DNA from: Streptomyces fumanus
Lineage (GTDB): Bacteria; Actinomycetota; Actinomycetes; Streptomycetales; Streptomycetaceae
Assembly (NCBI RefSeq): GCF_014655295.1
Contig: NZ_BNBI01000002.1
Coordinates: 558,001-622,000, forward strand
DNA length: 64,000 bases
Direction of reading: 5' to 3'
In this document: one piece after another, positions 41,345 to 50,212 of the stretch
Layout: every line of letters begins with the position of its first letter
How positions within the stretch are numbered: position 1 is the stretch's first letter
The notes under the pieces: generated by a model
Seen by the model: the letters and a program-made list of their open reading frames with translations, nothing else
What the model was told of the DNA's origin: nothing
The model's database searches: none
Position numbers and translations under genes: made by a program

Positions 41345-43171
41345 ATGAGCGCCACGGGTGTCGAGGGGCGGGGAGCGCCGGGCGCGCGGGCCCGTGCCCT
41401 GGCCGTACTGCGGGTGCGCAGCCGGGCGCTGGCCGTCGCGCTGCTGCCCGCCGCCGCGGCCGTGATCCTGCTCGCGGGCGGGTCCACCGGCCACCTGGTG
41501 GGCGCCCCCTGGGACATCGCCCGCTGGGCGGTCTCGGCGTGCGCCCTGCTCGTCCTGCTCGCCACCGCCGGTGTCGCCCTGGTCGTCGCCCGGGCGCGGC
41601 CCGCCGTCACCCCGACGGTCACCATCGCGGAGGAATCGGCGCCGGATCTGTACCGGATGGTGCGTGACCTCGCCGACCGGCTCGACGTGCCCGCCCCTTC
41701 CGCGATAGCGCTCACCCCGGACTGCGACAGTTGGCTGGAGGACCGCACCCATCCGGCGCACGGCGGCCCGGCGCCGGACGACCGGGGCGAGGTGTCCGGC
41801 GCCGACCGGCAGCGCCGGTCGGCCGCCGCCCCGGTCCTGGTCATCGGCTCGCCCTTCCTGTGGTGGATGCGGGTCGGCGAACTGCGCGCGGTCCTCGCCC
41901 CGGTCGTCGCGGGCACCGGGCCCTCCGCGCACCCCGACATAGCCGCCGCCCGCCGGTTCGTCCGGGGGCTGGACGCGGCGGTCGCGGCGGCGTCCGTGCG
42001 GCGCCGGAGCCCGCTGTCCCGCGCGGTCTGCGCGGCCGTCGGCTGGGTGGCCCGGCTCCTGCTGCGCAACTGCCGCGAGCACGCCGCCGAGATGGAGCGC
42101 GGCGTCGCGGCCGCCGCCGCCGAGCGCGCCCAGGCCGTGGACTACGGGCTGCGGATCGTCGCCCAGGAGCAGGTCGGCCTCGCCTACGCGGGCTGGGACC
42201 GGCTGCTGACCCGGGTCGCGCTGCCCGCCTGGCGGATGGGCCGCTGGCCCTCCAAGCTGGACGCCGGCGTGGTCGCCGCGCTCACCGAGCTGTCCCGGCG
42301 CGACCGGCTGGCCGAGGGCTTCGCCTCCCGGCTGGGCGAGCGTCCCGCCTGCGACCTGCTGGAGGAGCCCGGCGCGATGGACGAGGCGGCCTCGCTGCTG
42401 GCCGCCCGCCTCTTCCACGGCGGTCCCCCGGAGTACGGCGCCGACTGGGCGCCGGTCGACTGGCAGGAGTATCCCGAGGAGGTCGTCGACCGCACCTGGC
42501 GCACCGAGGCGGCCCGGCTGCACCGCGTCCTGGACTCCCTCGGCGTCCGCCGCACCCCCTCGGACGCCGAGCCCGGAACCGACGGCCCCACCCTCGCCCG
42601 CGTCCTCGACCACCTCACGACCCACGCCCAGAACGCCCAGGGTCCCCAGCATCCTCAGGGCTCCAAGAGACCCCCGAGCCCCCAACCCGTCCAGTCCCCC
42701 CCGTCCCCCCCGTCCCCCCACCCCCACCCCGAAGACGACGACGACCTAGCCGGCACCACCCCCCGCGGTGCCGCGCTCGCCGCCCGGCTCGCCGCCGAGC
42801 TGGCCCGCGAGGAGGCGGACGGCGCCCGCCCCGCCCCCGCCCAGGCACCCCCCGCAGGTCCGCCCGGCCCCGACCCGGCCCTGTGGGACGACCGCCCGCT
42901 GCCCCTCTTCCCGTTGCAGCCCCCGCGCACCGGCCGGGAGATCCTCACCGACCACATCACCGCGATGGTCTGCTGCGCCGCCATGGACACCGCCGGCGCC
43001 GCCCCGGGCCTCGACTGGCTGGACGGCCCGTCCCTCCTGGTCAACGGCGAGCGCGCGGCCGACCTCACCCCGCGCGTCCTCACCCTGGTCGAGACCGGCG
43101 ACCCGGCCCCCCTCCGCGCCTGGCTGACCGAGCTGGGCATACGCCCGGAGAAGCCCGTACGCCTGGTCTGA
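41345..43171 (+). CDS. Membrane protein resembling an M48 peptidase without its zinc motif
   Basis: 608 residues from the ATG at 41345 (GGGGGTGA eight bases upstream; an in-frame GTG at 41336 is possible). Two membrane segments (about 28-46, 60-82). The region 100-190 reads like a streptomycete M48-type protease (DLYRMVRDLADRLDVPAPSA, then PVLVIGSPFLWW), but where HExxH is expected it reads ELRAVLAPVVAGTG (179-192). The central part retains M48-like layout (RLAEGFASRLGERP). A Pro/Ser-rich linker (about 440-475) precedes a conserved C-terminal domain (DHITAMVCCAAMDTAG). If the reading is right it is a pseudo-protease. Function unknown. Confidence 0.7.
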   Translation: MSATGVEGRGAPGARARALAVLRVRSRALAVALLPAAAAVILLAGGSTGHLVGAPWDIARWAVSACALLVLLATAGVALVVARARPAVTPTVTIAEESAPDLYRMVRDLADRLDVPAPSAIALTPDCDSWLEDRTHPAHGGPAPDDRGEVSGADRQRRSAAAPVLVIGSPFLWWMRVGELRAVLAPVVAGTGPSAHPDIAAARRFVRGLDAAVAAASVRRRSPLSRAVCAAVGWVARLLLRNCREHAAEMERGVAAAAAERAQAVDYGLRIVAQEQVGLAYAGWDRLLTRVALPAWRMGRWPSKLDAGVVAALTELSRRDRLAEGFASRLGERPACDLLEEPGAMDEAASLLAARLFHGGPPEYGADWAPVDWQEYPEEVVDRTWRTEAARLHRVLDSLGVRRTPSDAEPGTDGPTLARVLDHLTTHAQNAQGPQHPQGSKRPPSPQPVQSPPSPPSPHPHPEDDDDLAGTTPRGAALAARLAAELAREEADGARPAPAQAPPAGPPGPDPALWDDRPLPLFPLQPPRTGREILTDHITAMVCCAAMDTAGAAPGLDWLDGPSLLVNGERAADLTPRVLTLVETGDPAPLRAWLTELGIRPEKPVRLV

Positions 43172-43464
43172 CCGCGACCGCGACCGCGACCGCCACCGCG
43201 TCCGCCACCGCCACCGCGTCACCCCACCCGGCGGCTCCACCACGAGCCACGAGCCCCCCACCCACCCCTCTCCCCTCACCCCCGTCCCCCTCGCCCCCCT
43301 CACCCCACCCGTCCCCTCCCGGACGTACCGCTTCCACTTAAGCTCCTTCGCAACGACTAGTGACAGCACGGGTGCGGGATGTGATGTGCTGGGAGCGACC
43401 GCGCACGTGGCAATCGCGTACGTCATACGCACGACCACGGGGGTATGAGGGAGGGGAATGACCC
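43172..43464. other. Intergenic region with accgcg-type hexamer repeats
   Basis: 293 bp. Immediately after the stop, degenerate hexamers (accgcg/accgcc) repeat about nine times to 43217. A C-rich stretch follows to 43320. The last 120 bp presumably hold the promoter of the next gene. No hairpin or RNA motif recognised. Confidence 0.6.
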
Positions 43465-44985
43465 ATGGGGTCCGAGCAGATCCGTCGCTGGGAGTCCGGA
43501 GCACTGGCGCACGCCGTGACCGACCCCTTCGGCCAGGGACCCGTCCCCTGGCTCCGCGGTGACGAGGCGTACTTCGGCGACAGCGGCCAGGTCGTCCCCT
43601 GGTACGTGGACGCCGAGCAGGTCGAGGACGCTCCGGAGGAGCCCCGGCGCGGCACCCGGAGCACCGGGCGGCGGCCCCCCGTCCGCCGTGCCGCCGGCGG
43701 CCCCCGCGCCGCCGACGACGTGCGCCGGCAGATCAAGGGCTTCGCGTCCACCGGGGCGGTCGCGCCCGGCGAGGCGGTCGACTTCCACATCACCGTCGAC
43801 CCGCCCCAGGAGTTCAGCGTCGATGTCTACCGCATCGGCCACTACGGCGGTGACGGCGCCGCCAAGACCACCACCAGCCCCCGGCTCTCCGGCATCGTCC
43901 AGCCCCCGCCGCTCACCGCCGACCGCACGGTCTCCTGCCACCACTGGTGGCTGTCCTGGCGGCTGCAGATCCCCGCGTACTGGCAGATCGGGGCGTACGT
44001 CGCCGTCCTGACCACCGCCGACGGGTACCGCTCGCACATCCCGTTCACGGTCCGCGACGACCACCCGGCCGACCTGCTGCTGGTCCTGCCGGACATCACC
44101 TGGCAGGCGTACAACCTGTACCCGGAGGACGGCCGTACCGGCGCCAGCTTCTACCACGCCTGGGACGAGGAGGGCCGGCTGCTCGGCGAGGCCGACGCCG
44201 CCACCACCGTCTGCTTCGACCGCCCGTACGCGGGCGCGGGCCTGCCGATGCACGTCGGCCACGCCTACGACTTCATCCGCTTCGCCGAGCGCTACGGCTA
44301 CGACCTGGCCTACGCCGACGCCCGCGACCTGCACGCCGGCCGCGTGGACCCGACCCGCTACCGGGGCCTGGTCTTCCCCGGCCATGACGAGTACTGGTCC
44401 GTGCCGATGCGCCGCGCCACCGAGCTGGCCCGGGAGCAGGGCACGTCCCTGGTGTTCCTCTCCGCCAACACCATGTACTGGCAGGTCGAGCTCTCCCCGT
44501 CCCCGTCCGGCGCCCCCGACCGCCTGCTGACCTGCCGCAAACGCCGGGGCCCCGGCAAGCCGGCGCTGTGGCGGGAGATCGACCGCCCCGAGCAACTGCT
44601 GCTCGGCATCCAGTACGCCGGCCGCGTCCCCGATCCGCACCCGCTGATCGTCCGCAACGCCGACCACTGGCTGTGGGAGGGCACCGGCGCGCACGAGGGC
44701 GAACCCGTCGAGAACCTGGTGGCGGGCGAGGCCGACCGGTACTTCCCGCGCACCCCGCTGCCCGAGCACGACGAGCGGGTGCTGCTCGCGCACTCGCCGT
44801 ACCCGGACGCCGAGGGCGTCCCGCGCCACCAGGAGACCTCCCTGTACCGGGCGCCCTCGGGGGCGTGGGTCTTCGCGTCCGGGACGTTCGCCTGGTCACC
44901 GGCGCTGGACCGGCCGGGCCACGCCGACCCGCGGATCCAGCGCGCGACGGCCAACCTGCTGGACCGCATCTGCAAACGCGACTGA
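43465..44985 (+). CDS. N,N-dimethylformamidase large-subunit-like protein
   Basis: 506 residues from ATG. About 40 unremarkable residues and an Arg-rich stretch, then a beta-rich domain (VRRQIKGFASTGAVAPGEAVDFHIT, shortened here: IKGFASTGAVAPGEAVDF) and the DMFase-beta-like domain: FSVDVYRIGHYGGDGA, ITWQAYNLYPEDGRT, DRPYAGAG, VFPGHDEYWSVPMR, and FLSANTMYWQVEL. No signal peptide. Family members hydrolyse DMF with an iron centre, but distant homologues in Streptomyces have no known substrate. Sits between purD and purC, an arrangement I recall in other streptomycetes. Confidence 0.75.
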   Translation: MGSEQIRRWESGALAHAVTDPFGQGPVPWLRGDEAYFGDSGQVVPWYVDAEQVEDAPEEPRRGTRSTGRRPPVRRAAGGPRAADDVRRQIKGFASTGAVAPGEAVDFHITVDPPQEFSVDVYRIGHYGGDGAAKTTTSPRLSGIVQPPPLTADRTVSCHHWWLSWRLQIPAYWQIGAYVAVLTTADGYRSHIPFTVRDDHPADLLLVLPDITWQAYNLYPEDGRTGASFYHAWDEEGRLLGEADAATTVCFDRPYAGAGLPMHVGHAYDFIRFAERYGYDLAYADARDLHAGRVDPTRYRGLVFPGHDEYWSVPMRRATELAREQGTSLVFLSANTMYWQVELSPSPSGAPDRLLTCRKRRGPGKPALWREIDRPEQLLLGIQYAGRVPDPHPLIVRNADHWLWEGTGAHEGEPVENLVAGEADRYFPRTPLPEHDERVLLAHSPYPDAEGVPRHQETSLYRAPSGAWVFASGTFAWSPALDRPGHADPRIQRATANLLDRICKRD

Positions 44986-45053
44986 CCCGCTGTCCCCGGG
45001 TCCCCGGCCGTACGGGAGAATCGACCCATTGGACAGAACCACGGGGAGGAACC

Positions 45054-45953
45054 GTGTCCGGATTCGTCGAAAAGCCCGAGCCGCTGGAGGTTCCGGGTCT
45101 GGTGCATCTGCACACCGGCAAGGTGCGCGACCTGTACCAGAACGAGGCGGGCGACCTCGTGATGGTCGCCAGCGACCGCATCTCCGCCTACGACTGGGTG
45201 CTGCCGACCGAGATCCCCGACAAGGGCCGGGTCCTGACGCAGCTCTCCCTGTGGTGGTTCGACCAGCTCGCCGACCTGGTGCCGAACCATGTGCTGAGCA
45301 CCGAGCTGCCGCCGGGCGCCCCCGCCGACTGGCAGGGCCGCACCCTGGTCTGCAAGTCGTTGCGGATGGTCCCGGTGGAGTGCGTGGCCCGCGGCTACCT
45401 CACCGGCTCGGGCCTGAAGGAGTACGCCGAGACGCGGACGGTGTGCGGCCTGGCCCTGCCCGAGGGCCTGGTCGACGGCTCCGAGCTGCCCGCCCCGATC
45501 TTCACCCCGGCCACCAAGGCCGAGGTCGGCGAGCACGACGAGAACGTCTCCTACGAGGAGGTCGCCCGCCAGGTCGGCGCGGACACCGCCGCGCAACTGC
45601 GGCAGGCCACGCTCGCCGTGTACTCCCGGGCCCGGGACATCGCCCGCGACCGGGGGATCGTCCTGGCCGACACCAAGTTCGAGTTCGGCTTCGAGGACGA
45701 GGAGCTGGTCCTGGCCGACGAGGTGCTCACCCCGGACTCCTCCCGCTTCTGGCCCGCCGACCAGTGGGAGCCGGGCCGCGCCCAGCCGTCGTACGACAAG
45801 CAGTACGTGCGGGACTGGCTGACCTCGGCGGAGTCGGGCTGGGACCGGACGGGCGAGCAGCCCCCGCCGCCGCTGCCGCAGCGGGTGGTCGACGCCACCC
45901 GCGCCAAGTACATCGAGGCGTACGAGCGCCTGACCGGCGTGAGCTGGAGCTAG
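45054..45953 (+). CDS. purC: SAICAR synthetase
   Basis: 299 residues from the GTG at 45054 (GGGAGGA three bases before). Converts CAIR plus aspartate to SAICAR. Motifs: HTGKVRDLYQ, VASDRISAYDWVLPTEIPDK, VECVARGYLTGSG, and IVLADTKFEFGF. The plain synthetase form without PurE fusion. It stands alone, ended by a 15-bp hairpin. Confidence 0.96.
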   Translation: MSGFVEKPEPLEVPGLVHLHTGKVRDLYQNEAGDLVMVASDRISAYDWVLPTEIPDKGRVLTQLSLWWFDQLADLVPNHVLSTELPPGAPADWQGRTLVCKSLRMVPVECVARGYLTGSGLKEYAETRTVCGLALPEGLVDGSELPAPIFTPATKAEVGEHDENVSYEEVARQVGADTAAQLRQATLAVYSRARDIARDRGIVLADTKFEFGFEDEELVLADEVLTPDSSRFWPADQWEPGRAQPSYDKQYVRDWLTSAESGWDRTGEQPPPPLPQRVVDATRAKYIEAYERLTGVSWS

Positions 45954-45973
45954 GGCCTGTCGCGCTGGACAGA

Positions 45974-46007
45974 CGAAAAGCCCCCGGCCGGAGCCGGGGG
46001 CTTTTCG
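45974..46007. terminator. Hairpin terminator of purC
   Basis: CGAAAAGCCCCCGGC (45974-45988) pairs with GCCGGGGGCTTTTCG (45993-46007) around CGGA. Symmetrical A/T flanks make it work in both directions, also ending tRNA-Gly transcription. Confidence 0.9.
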
Positions 46008-46010
46008 CAC

Positions 46011-46086
46011 TGGAGCGAACGACGAGGTTCGAACTCGCGACCTCAACCTTGGCAAGGTTGCGCTCTACCAACTGAGCTACGTTCGC
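46011..46086 (-). tRNA. tRNA-Gly (anticodon GCC), CCA encoded
   Basis: 76 nt. Acceptor GCGAACG/CGTTCGC, D loop AGTTGGTA, anticodon GCC in CTTGCCAAG, T loop GTTCGAACC, and the 3' CCA is encoded. A near-identical second copy lies at 50059-50131. Decodes GGC and GGU. Confidence 0.95.
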
Positions 46087-46110
46087 ATCTGCGCCGTGGC
46101 GCGAGCACCA

Positions 46111-46725
46111 CTATACCCAACCGTGCTCGCGGGCGAGACGCACCGCCGCATGACGGTTCTCCGCGCCGAGCTTGCCGGCGGCCGAGGAGAGGTAGTTCCG
46201 CACGGTGCCCTCGGCGAGCGCGGCCCGTTCGGCGATCTCCGCGACGGGCGCCCCGTCGGCGGCCAGCTCCAGCACCTCGGCCTCCCGGGCGGTCAGCGGC
46301 GAGTCCCCGGCGGAGATGGCGTCGGCGGCCAACTCGGGATCGACGTAACGGTTTCCGGCGTGCACCGTGCGGATGATCTCGGCGAGCCGCTGGGCGCTGA
46401 CCGTCTTCGGCACGAACCCGCGCACCCCCGCCGCGAGCGCCCGCTTCAGATGGCCGGGGCGTCCGTGACTGGTGACGATCAGCACCTGGCAGTCGGGCAG
46501 CTCGGCCCGTAACGATGTGGCGACCGTCACACCGTCGGCGCCGGGCATCTGGAGGTCCAGTACCGCCACGTCGGGCAGGTGCGCCCGGGCCATGGCCAGC
46601 GCCTCGGGTCCGGTGGCGGCCTCGGCGACCACCATGAGGTCGTCCTCCAGGGAGAGCAGGGCGGCCAGGGCCCCGCGGATCAGATGCTCGTCGTCGGCGA
46701 GCAGCAGCCGTACCACCTCGCTCAT
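46111..46725 (-). CDS. LuxR/NarL-family response regulator
   Basis: 204 residues from the ATG at 46723-46725. Receiver with DDE pocket (11-13), phospho-Asp57 (VAVLDLQMPGADG), and TS/K motifs (VTSHGRPGHLK, VPKTVS). C-terminal LuxR helix-turn-helix (LTAREAEVLELAADGAPVAE, then GTVRNYLSSAAGKLG). Overlaps the kinase stop by four bases. Last gene of an ABC-exporter/two-component operon, a common arrangement for sensing and exporting lipid-II-type antibiotics or other envelope stress, though the signal here is unknown. Confidence 0.93.
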   Translation of the reverse strand: MSEVVRLLLADDEHLIRGALAALLSLEDDLMVVAEAATGPEALAMARAHLPDVAVLDLQMPGADGVTVATSLRAELPDCQVLIVTSHGRPGHLKRALAAGVRGFVPKTVSAQRLAEIIRTVHAGNRYVDPELAADAISAGDSPLTAREAEVLELAADGAPVAEIAERAALAEGTVRNYLSSAAGKLGAENRHAAVRLAREHGWV

Positions 46726-47978
46726 GACGCGGCCTCCAGCACGCCCGCCGCCGTCAGCGGCACCTCCGCCACCAGCCGGAACACCCCGCCGTCGGCGCGG
46801 CCCGCGGTCAGTGTGCCGCCCACCGCGCCGAGCCGTTCGCGCAGCCCGGCCAGTCCCGAGCCGCCGGGGCCGCGTTCGGTCCCGGCGCCGTTGTTCTCCA
46901 CGGTGAGCACCACCCGTTCCCCGGTCGTCCGTACGGTGACGGCGCACCGGTCCGCGTTGCCGTGCCGCAGTACGTTGGTGGTGGCCTCGCGCACCACCCA
47001 GCCGAGCGCCGACTGCACCGGGCCGGGCAGCCCGGCGGTCTCGCCGGTCACCGCGCAGTCGATGCCCGCCGCCGCCAGCACGCCCTGGGCGCCGGTGAGT
47101 TCGGTCTCCAGGTCGGCCTCGCGGTAGCCGCGGACGACGTCGCGGACCTCCCGCTGGGACTCCCGCGCGATGCGCTGCACCTCGATCATCTGTTCCACCG
47201 CTTCGGGTCGTCCGCGCCGGGTGAGCTGCACGGCCAGCTCGCTCTTGAGGGCGATCACGGCCAGGTTGCGCCCCATCACGTCGTGCAGGTCCCGGCCGAA
47301 CCGCAGCCGTTCCTCGGCGACGGCGAGCCGGGCCCGGGTCTCGCGGGCCTCGTCGAGCTGGTAGACCGCGTCGAGCAGCCAGACCGAGAAGACGGAGGTG
47401 AAGGCGAGGAACCCGGCGCCGACCAGCACCACGCACGCCGTGACCAGGACGGCCGGTCCGGGCACCCCGAGCGGGAAGGACAGCAGACCGGCGCCTGCCC
47501 CGAAGCCGACGACGGCCCCGATCACGCGCCGCCGGTCGCGCACGCCCAGCGCGAGGGCGCCCGCGCCGAAGCAGAGCACACCCCCGAAGACCGAGCCCGC
47601 GGCGGCGTCCACCTGCCCGGTGTCCGGCCCGCGCTCGGCGAGGCCGACGGCGGCGACGGCGATCAGCAGGGTGACGGCGGCCAGCGTCCACAGCAGTTTC
47701 AGCGGCTGGGGGCGCCGGCCGCGGGTCCAGTCCAGCGCCCGCGAGGCGGTCACCATGCAGACCACGGCGTGGACGGAGACCAGCAGGGCCAGCGCGCTCG
47801 CGAGCGGCGGCTCCACCCGGTCGAAGGCCGACAGACCGATCGCCACGAACTCGATCAGGCCGAAGAAGTGGAACGACCACCGGGTGTACGTCTCCACCTT
47901 CGCCGGCGTGCTCTTCCGCCGCCACCAGCTTCCCGGCCTTCTCGGTCCGCGCGGCCGCTCGCACACCCCGCTCCGCAC
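46722..47978 (-). CDS. Membrane sensor histidine kinase, NarL-cognate type
   Basis: 418 residues from the GTG at 47976-47978, picked for GGAGG six bases upstream; an earlier GTG at 47993 is weaker. Five or six membrane segments (about 38-52, 60-78, 95-113, 128-146, 152-172, 176-204) with little outside loop. HisKA_3 box with His232 (GRDLHDVMGRNLAVIALKSE), and HATPase_c boxes (EATTNVLRHGNADRC, GSGLAGLRERLGAVGG). Intramembrane-sensing type. The upstream permease gene stops 17 bp before, so the four genes form one unit. Confidence 0.92.
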   Translation of the reverse strand: MRSGVCERPRGPRRPGSWWRRKSTPAKVETYTRWSFHFFGLIEFVAIGLSAFDRVEPPLASALALLVSVHAVVCMVTASRALDWTRGRRPQPLKLLWTLAAVTLLIAVAAVGLAERGPDTGQVDAAAGSVFGGVLCFGAGALALGVRDRRRVIGAVVGFGAGAGLLSFPLGVPGPAVLVTACVVLVGAGFLAFTSVFSVWLLDAVYQLDEARETRARLAVAEERLRFGRDLHDVMGRNLAVIALKSELAVQLTRRGRPEAVEQMIEVQRIARESQREVRDVVRGYREADLETELTGAQGVLAAAGIDCAVTGETAGLPGPVQSALGWVVREATTNVLRHGNADRCAVTVRTTGERVVLTVENNGAGTERGPGGSGLAGLRERLGAVGGTLTAGRADGGVFRLVAEVPLTAAGVLEAAS

Positions 47979-47995
47979 GCTGTCCCCTCCCACGG

Positions 47996-48769
47996 TCAGT
48001 GCCGGGGTTCCCACCGGAACCACCGCCGTACAGCAAACACCGACAGCGCGGTCCAGGCCACCGCCCGGGCGATCGCGCCGAGCGCCTCGGCGGCGGACAG
48101 GTCGCCGGTCCAGCCGCCGCGGACCAGTTCGACGACCGGGGTGAGCGGCAGCAGTTCGCAGACGGTGGCCAACCGGTCGGGGAGCAGTTCCAGCGGGACG
48201 AACAGACCGGAGCCGAGCATCGATACGATCATCAGCGGCATCGGCGTGACCTGCGCGCTCTCCCCCGTCCGGGTGAAGGCCGCGGTGACGGCGGCCAGCG
48301 CCGCGCACATCACGAGCCCGAGCAGCACGCCGAGCACGGCGAGGTGGGGCGCGGACGGCGCGGACAGGTCGAGGAGCACGGCGCAGCCGACGGCCAGCAG
48401 CAGGCACTGGACGAGTCCGGTGAGCACGGCGGGCAGCGCGGACCCGCCGAGGATCTCGGTGTCCCGCAGCTCGCCGGTGCGCAGCCGCTTGAGGACGAGT
48501 TCCTCGCGGCGGACGACGAAGACGCCGACCAGGGCGGCGTAGACGGCGAAGAGCAGGGAGAAGCCGATCGCGGCGGGCAGCACGACGGTGCCGGGGGTCA
48601 GCCCGGCCTCGGCGAGGTCCATCTCCTCGGCCGCGGAGCGCACGCTGACCGGCAGCACCAGCGGCACGAACAGCGCGGCGAAGAGGGTGCCCTTGCTCCG
48701 CCCGAGAAGGGTGAGTTCGGCCCGGGCGAGGGCGGTCATCCGGCCGGCCGATGTGGTGGTGGCGCTCAC
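47996..48769 (-). CDS. ABC-2 type transporter permease
   Basis: 257 residues from the GTG at 48767-48769, overlapping the ATPase stop (GTGA). Six membrane segments of an ABC-2 exporter: GTLFAALFVPLVLPVSVRSA, PAAIGFSLLFAVYAALVGVF, then VRREELVLKRLRTGELRDTE (coupling-helix region), and later PLMIVSMLGSGLFVPLELLP. Works with the adjacent ATPase to export a drug, lipid or peptide. No accessory substrate-binding gene is present. Confidence 0.92.
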   Translation of the reverse strand: MSATTTSAGRMTALARAELTLLGRSKGTLFAALFVPLVLPVSVRSAAEEMDLAEAGLTPGTVVLPAAIGFSLLFAVYAALVGVFVVRREELVLKRLRTGELRDTEILGGSALPAVLTGLVQCLLLAVGCAVLLDLSAPSAPHLAVLGVLLGLVMCAALAAVTAAFTRTGESAQVTPMPLMIVSMLGSGLFVPLELLPDRLATVCELLPLTPVVELVRGGWTGDLSAAEALGAIARAVAWTALSVFAVRRWFRWEPRH

Positions 48770-49902
48770 TTGGCGTACTCTTTCGTCCCGTTGCCCCGGC
48801 CGGTTCCCTTGCCCGGGCCTGTCCCGTTGCCCCGGCCGGTTCCCTTGCCCGGGCCTGTCCCGTCGCCCCGGCCGGTTCCCTTGCCCGGGCCTGTCCCGTC
48901 GCCCCCGCCGGTTCCGTCGCCCCGGCCCGTCCCGTCGCCCCGCGTCGTCCCGGTGCCCGGCCGGGCGGTGCCCTCGGCCGCCTCCCGCGCGATCCCCAGG
49001 AACGCCTCCTCCAGCGACGCCGACCGCACGTCCAGCCGGCGCAGCTCCACCCCGGCCCGCTCGGCCCACACCAGCAGCCCGGTCGCCGCCCGCTGCAGCT
49101 CGCGGGTGCGCAGCCGTACCGTGCGCCCGTCGGTCTCGTGGCCGGTCACGCCCAGCTCGGCGAGGGCGGGCAGGTCGCCCACGAACCAGCCGTCGGGCAG
49201 CTCGAAGGTGATCCGGGACGGCTGCGCGGCGGTCACCTCGGCCGGTGTCCCGGTGGCCGCGATGCGCCCTTCGTGCAGGATGGCCAGCCGGTCGGCGAGG
49301 CTCTCGGCCTCCTCCAGGTAGTGCGTGGTCAGCAGCACCGTGGTCCCGGCGTCGCGCAGGGCGCGTACCAACTCCCAGGTCTCCCGGCGGCCTTCGACGT
49401 CCAGTCCGGTGGTCGGCTCGTCGAGGAACAGCACCTCGGGCTCGCCGAGCAGGGCGAGCGCCAGGTCGAGGCGGCGCCGCTGTCCGCCGGAGAGCTGCTT
49501 GACCCGTACGCCGACCTTGGTATCGAGCCCGACGAGCGCGAGCGCCTCCCCGACGGGCCGGGCGCCGCTGACGCAGCCCGCCCACATCCGGGCGGTCTCG
49601 GCGACGGTCAGCTCGGACGGGAAGCCGCCCTCCTGGAGCATCACACCGGTGCGGGGTCGTACGGCGGCCCGCTCGGTGTACGGGTCGTGGCCGAGGACCC
49701 GGACCCGGCCGCCGGCCGGTGCGGCGAGGCCCTCCAGCAGTTCCACGGTGGAGGTCTTGCCGGCGCCGTTGGTGCCCAGCAGCGCGAAGACCTCGCCGCG
49801 GCGCACGGTGAAACTGACGCCGCGCACCGCCTCGAACCCGCCCCCGTACACACGCCGCAGGTCGGTGACCTCAATCACGTGTTCGTGTCCGTTCGCATCC
49901 AT
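48766..49902 (-). CDS. ABC transporter ATP-binding protein with repetitive C-terminal tail
   Basis: 378 residues from ATG. Walker A GTNGAGKT (43-50), Q-loop (VMLQEGGFPSELT), signature KQLSGGQRRRLDLAL, Walker B and catalytic Glu (VLFLDEPTTGLD), and His of the switch (LTTHYLEE). A DUF4162-like C-domain follows to about 310. The last 65 residues repeat TGxGxG units (RGDGTGPGKGTG), coded by a 36-bp tandem array. Ordinary drug exporters of this group end near residue 310, so the tail is an addition. Divergent or upstream signals are not seen; starts the exporter/two-component operon. Confidence 0.93.
   Translation of the reverse strand: MDANGHEHVIEVTDLRRVYGGGFEAVRGVSFTVRRGEVFALLGTNGAGKTSTVELLEGLAAPAGGRVRVLGHDPYTERAAVRPRTGVMLQEGGFPSELTVAETARMWAGCVSGARPVGEALALVGLDTKVGVRVKQLSGGQRRRLDLALALLGEPEVLFLDEPTTGLDVEGRRETWELVRALRDAGTTVLLTTHYLEEAESLADRLAILHEGRIAATGTPAEVTAAQPSRITFELPDGWFVGDLPALAELGVTGHETDGRTVRLRTRELQRAATGLLVWAERAGVELRRLDVRSASLEEAFLGIAREAAEGTARPGTGTTRGDGTGRGDGTGGGDGTGPGKGTGRGDGTGPGKGTGRGNGTGPGKGTGRGNGTKEYAK
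48787..48955. repeat. 36-bp tandem repeat coding the ATPase tail
   Basis: Three near-perfect 36-bp units start at 48787, 48823 and 48859. They are followed by degenerate units to about 48955. The unit begins cccgttgccccggccggttc on the plus strand and adds 12 residues each, so copy-number change keeps the frame. Confidence 0.88.
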
Positions 49903-50021
49903 GCCCCGAGTCTTCCGGCGCGGCGGGCCGGGCGGCAGTGCGCGCTGTCATGACTCCGTATGACAAATGTCAGACCAGGTCAGGACAGGTGGAGCAGGTC
50001 GAGTAGGTGGAGGGAACACGA

Positions 50022-50052
50022 GAAGACCCCGGTCCGAGGGACCGGGGTCTTC
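50022..50052 (-). terminator. Hairpin terminator downstream of the tRNA-Gly pair
   Basis: GAAGACCCCGGTC (50022-50034) pairs with GACCGGGGTCTTC (50040-50052), five-base loop. Ends the minus-strand tRNA transcript. Confidence 0.88.
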
Positions 50053-50058
50053 TTCCCG

Positions 50059-50131
50059 AGCGGACGACGAGGCTCGAACTCGCGACCTCAACCTTGGCAA
50101 GGTTGCGCTCTACCAACTGAGCTACGTCCGC
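50059..50131 (-). tRNA. tRNA-Gly (anticodon GCC), second copy
   Basis: 73 nt. It differs from the copy at 46011 at one acceptor pair (A-T to G-C at the fourth position, both strands changed), one T-arm base, and absence of encoded CCA. The acceptor is GCGGACG/CGTCCGC. Probably co-transcribed with the tRNA-Gly(UCC) gene upstream. Confidence 0.95.
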
Positions 50132-50212
50132 AGATGCTCCCGACCGGCTTTCACCGATCGGTGCGGGCACCAGCCTACCTGATCGACGAGCGACCTCGGT
50201 ACGGCGGTGCGG

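Noticed and set aside
44358..46055. Minus-strand frame across purC and the dimethylformamidase-like gene
   Set aside because: Runs opposite two recognised genes and through the purC terminator; a shadow frame.
46011..50131. Integrated element flanked by tRNA att sites
   Set aside because: No integrase, excisionase or truncated tRNA copy seen; both tRNA genes are complete, so kept only as a possible recombination block.
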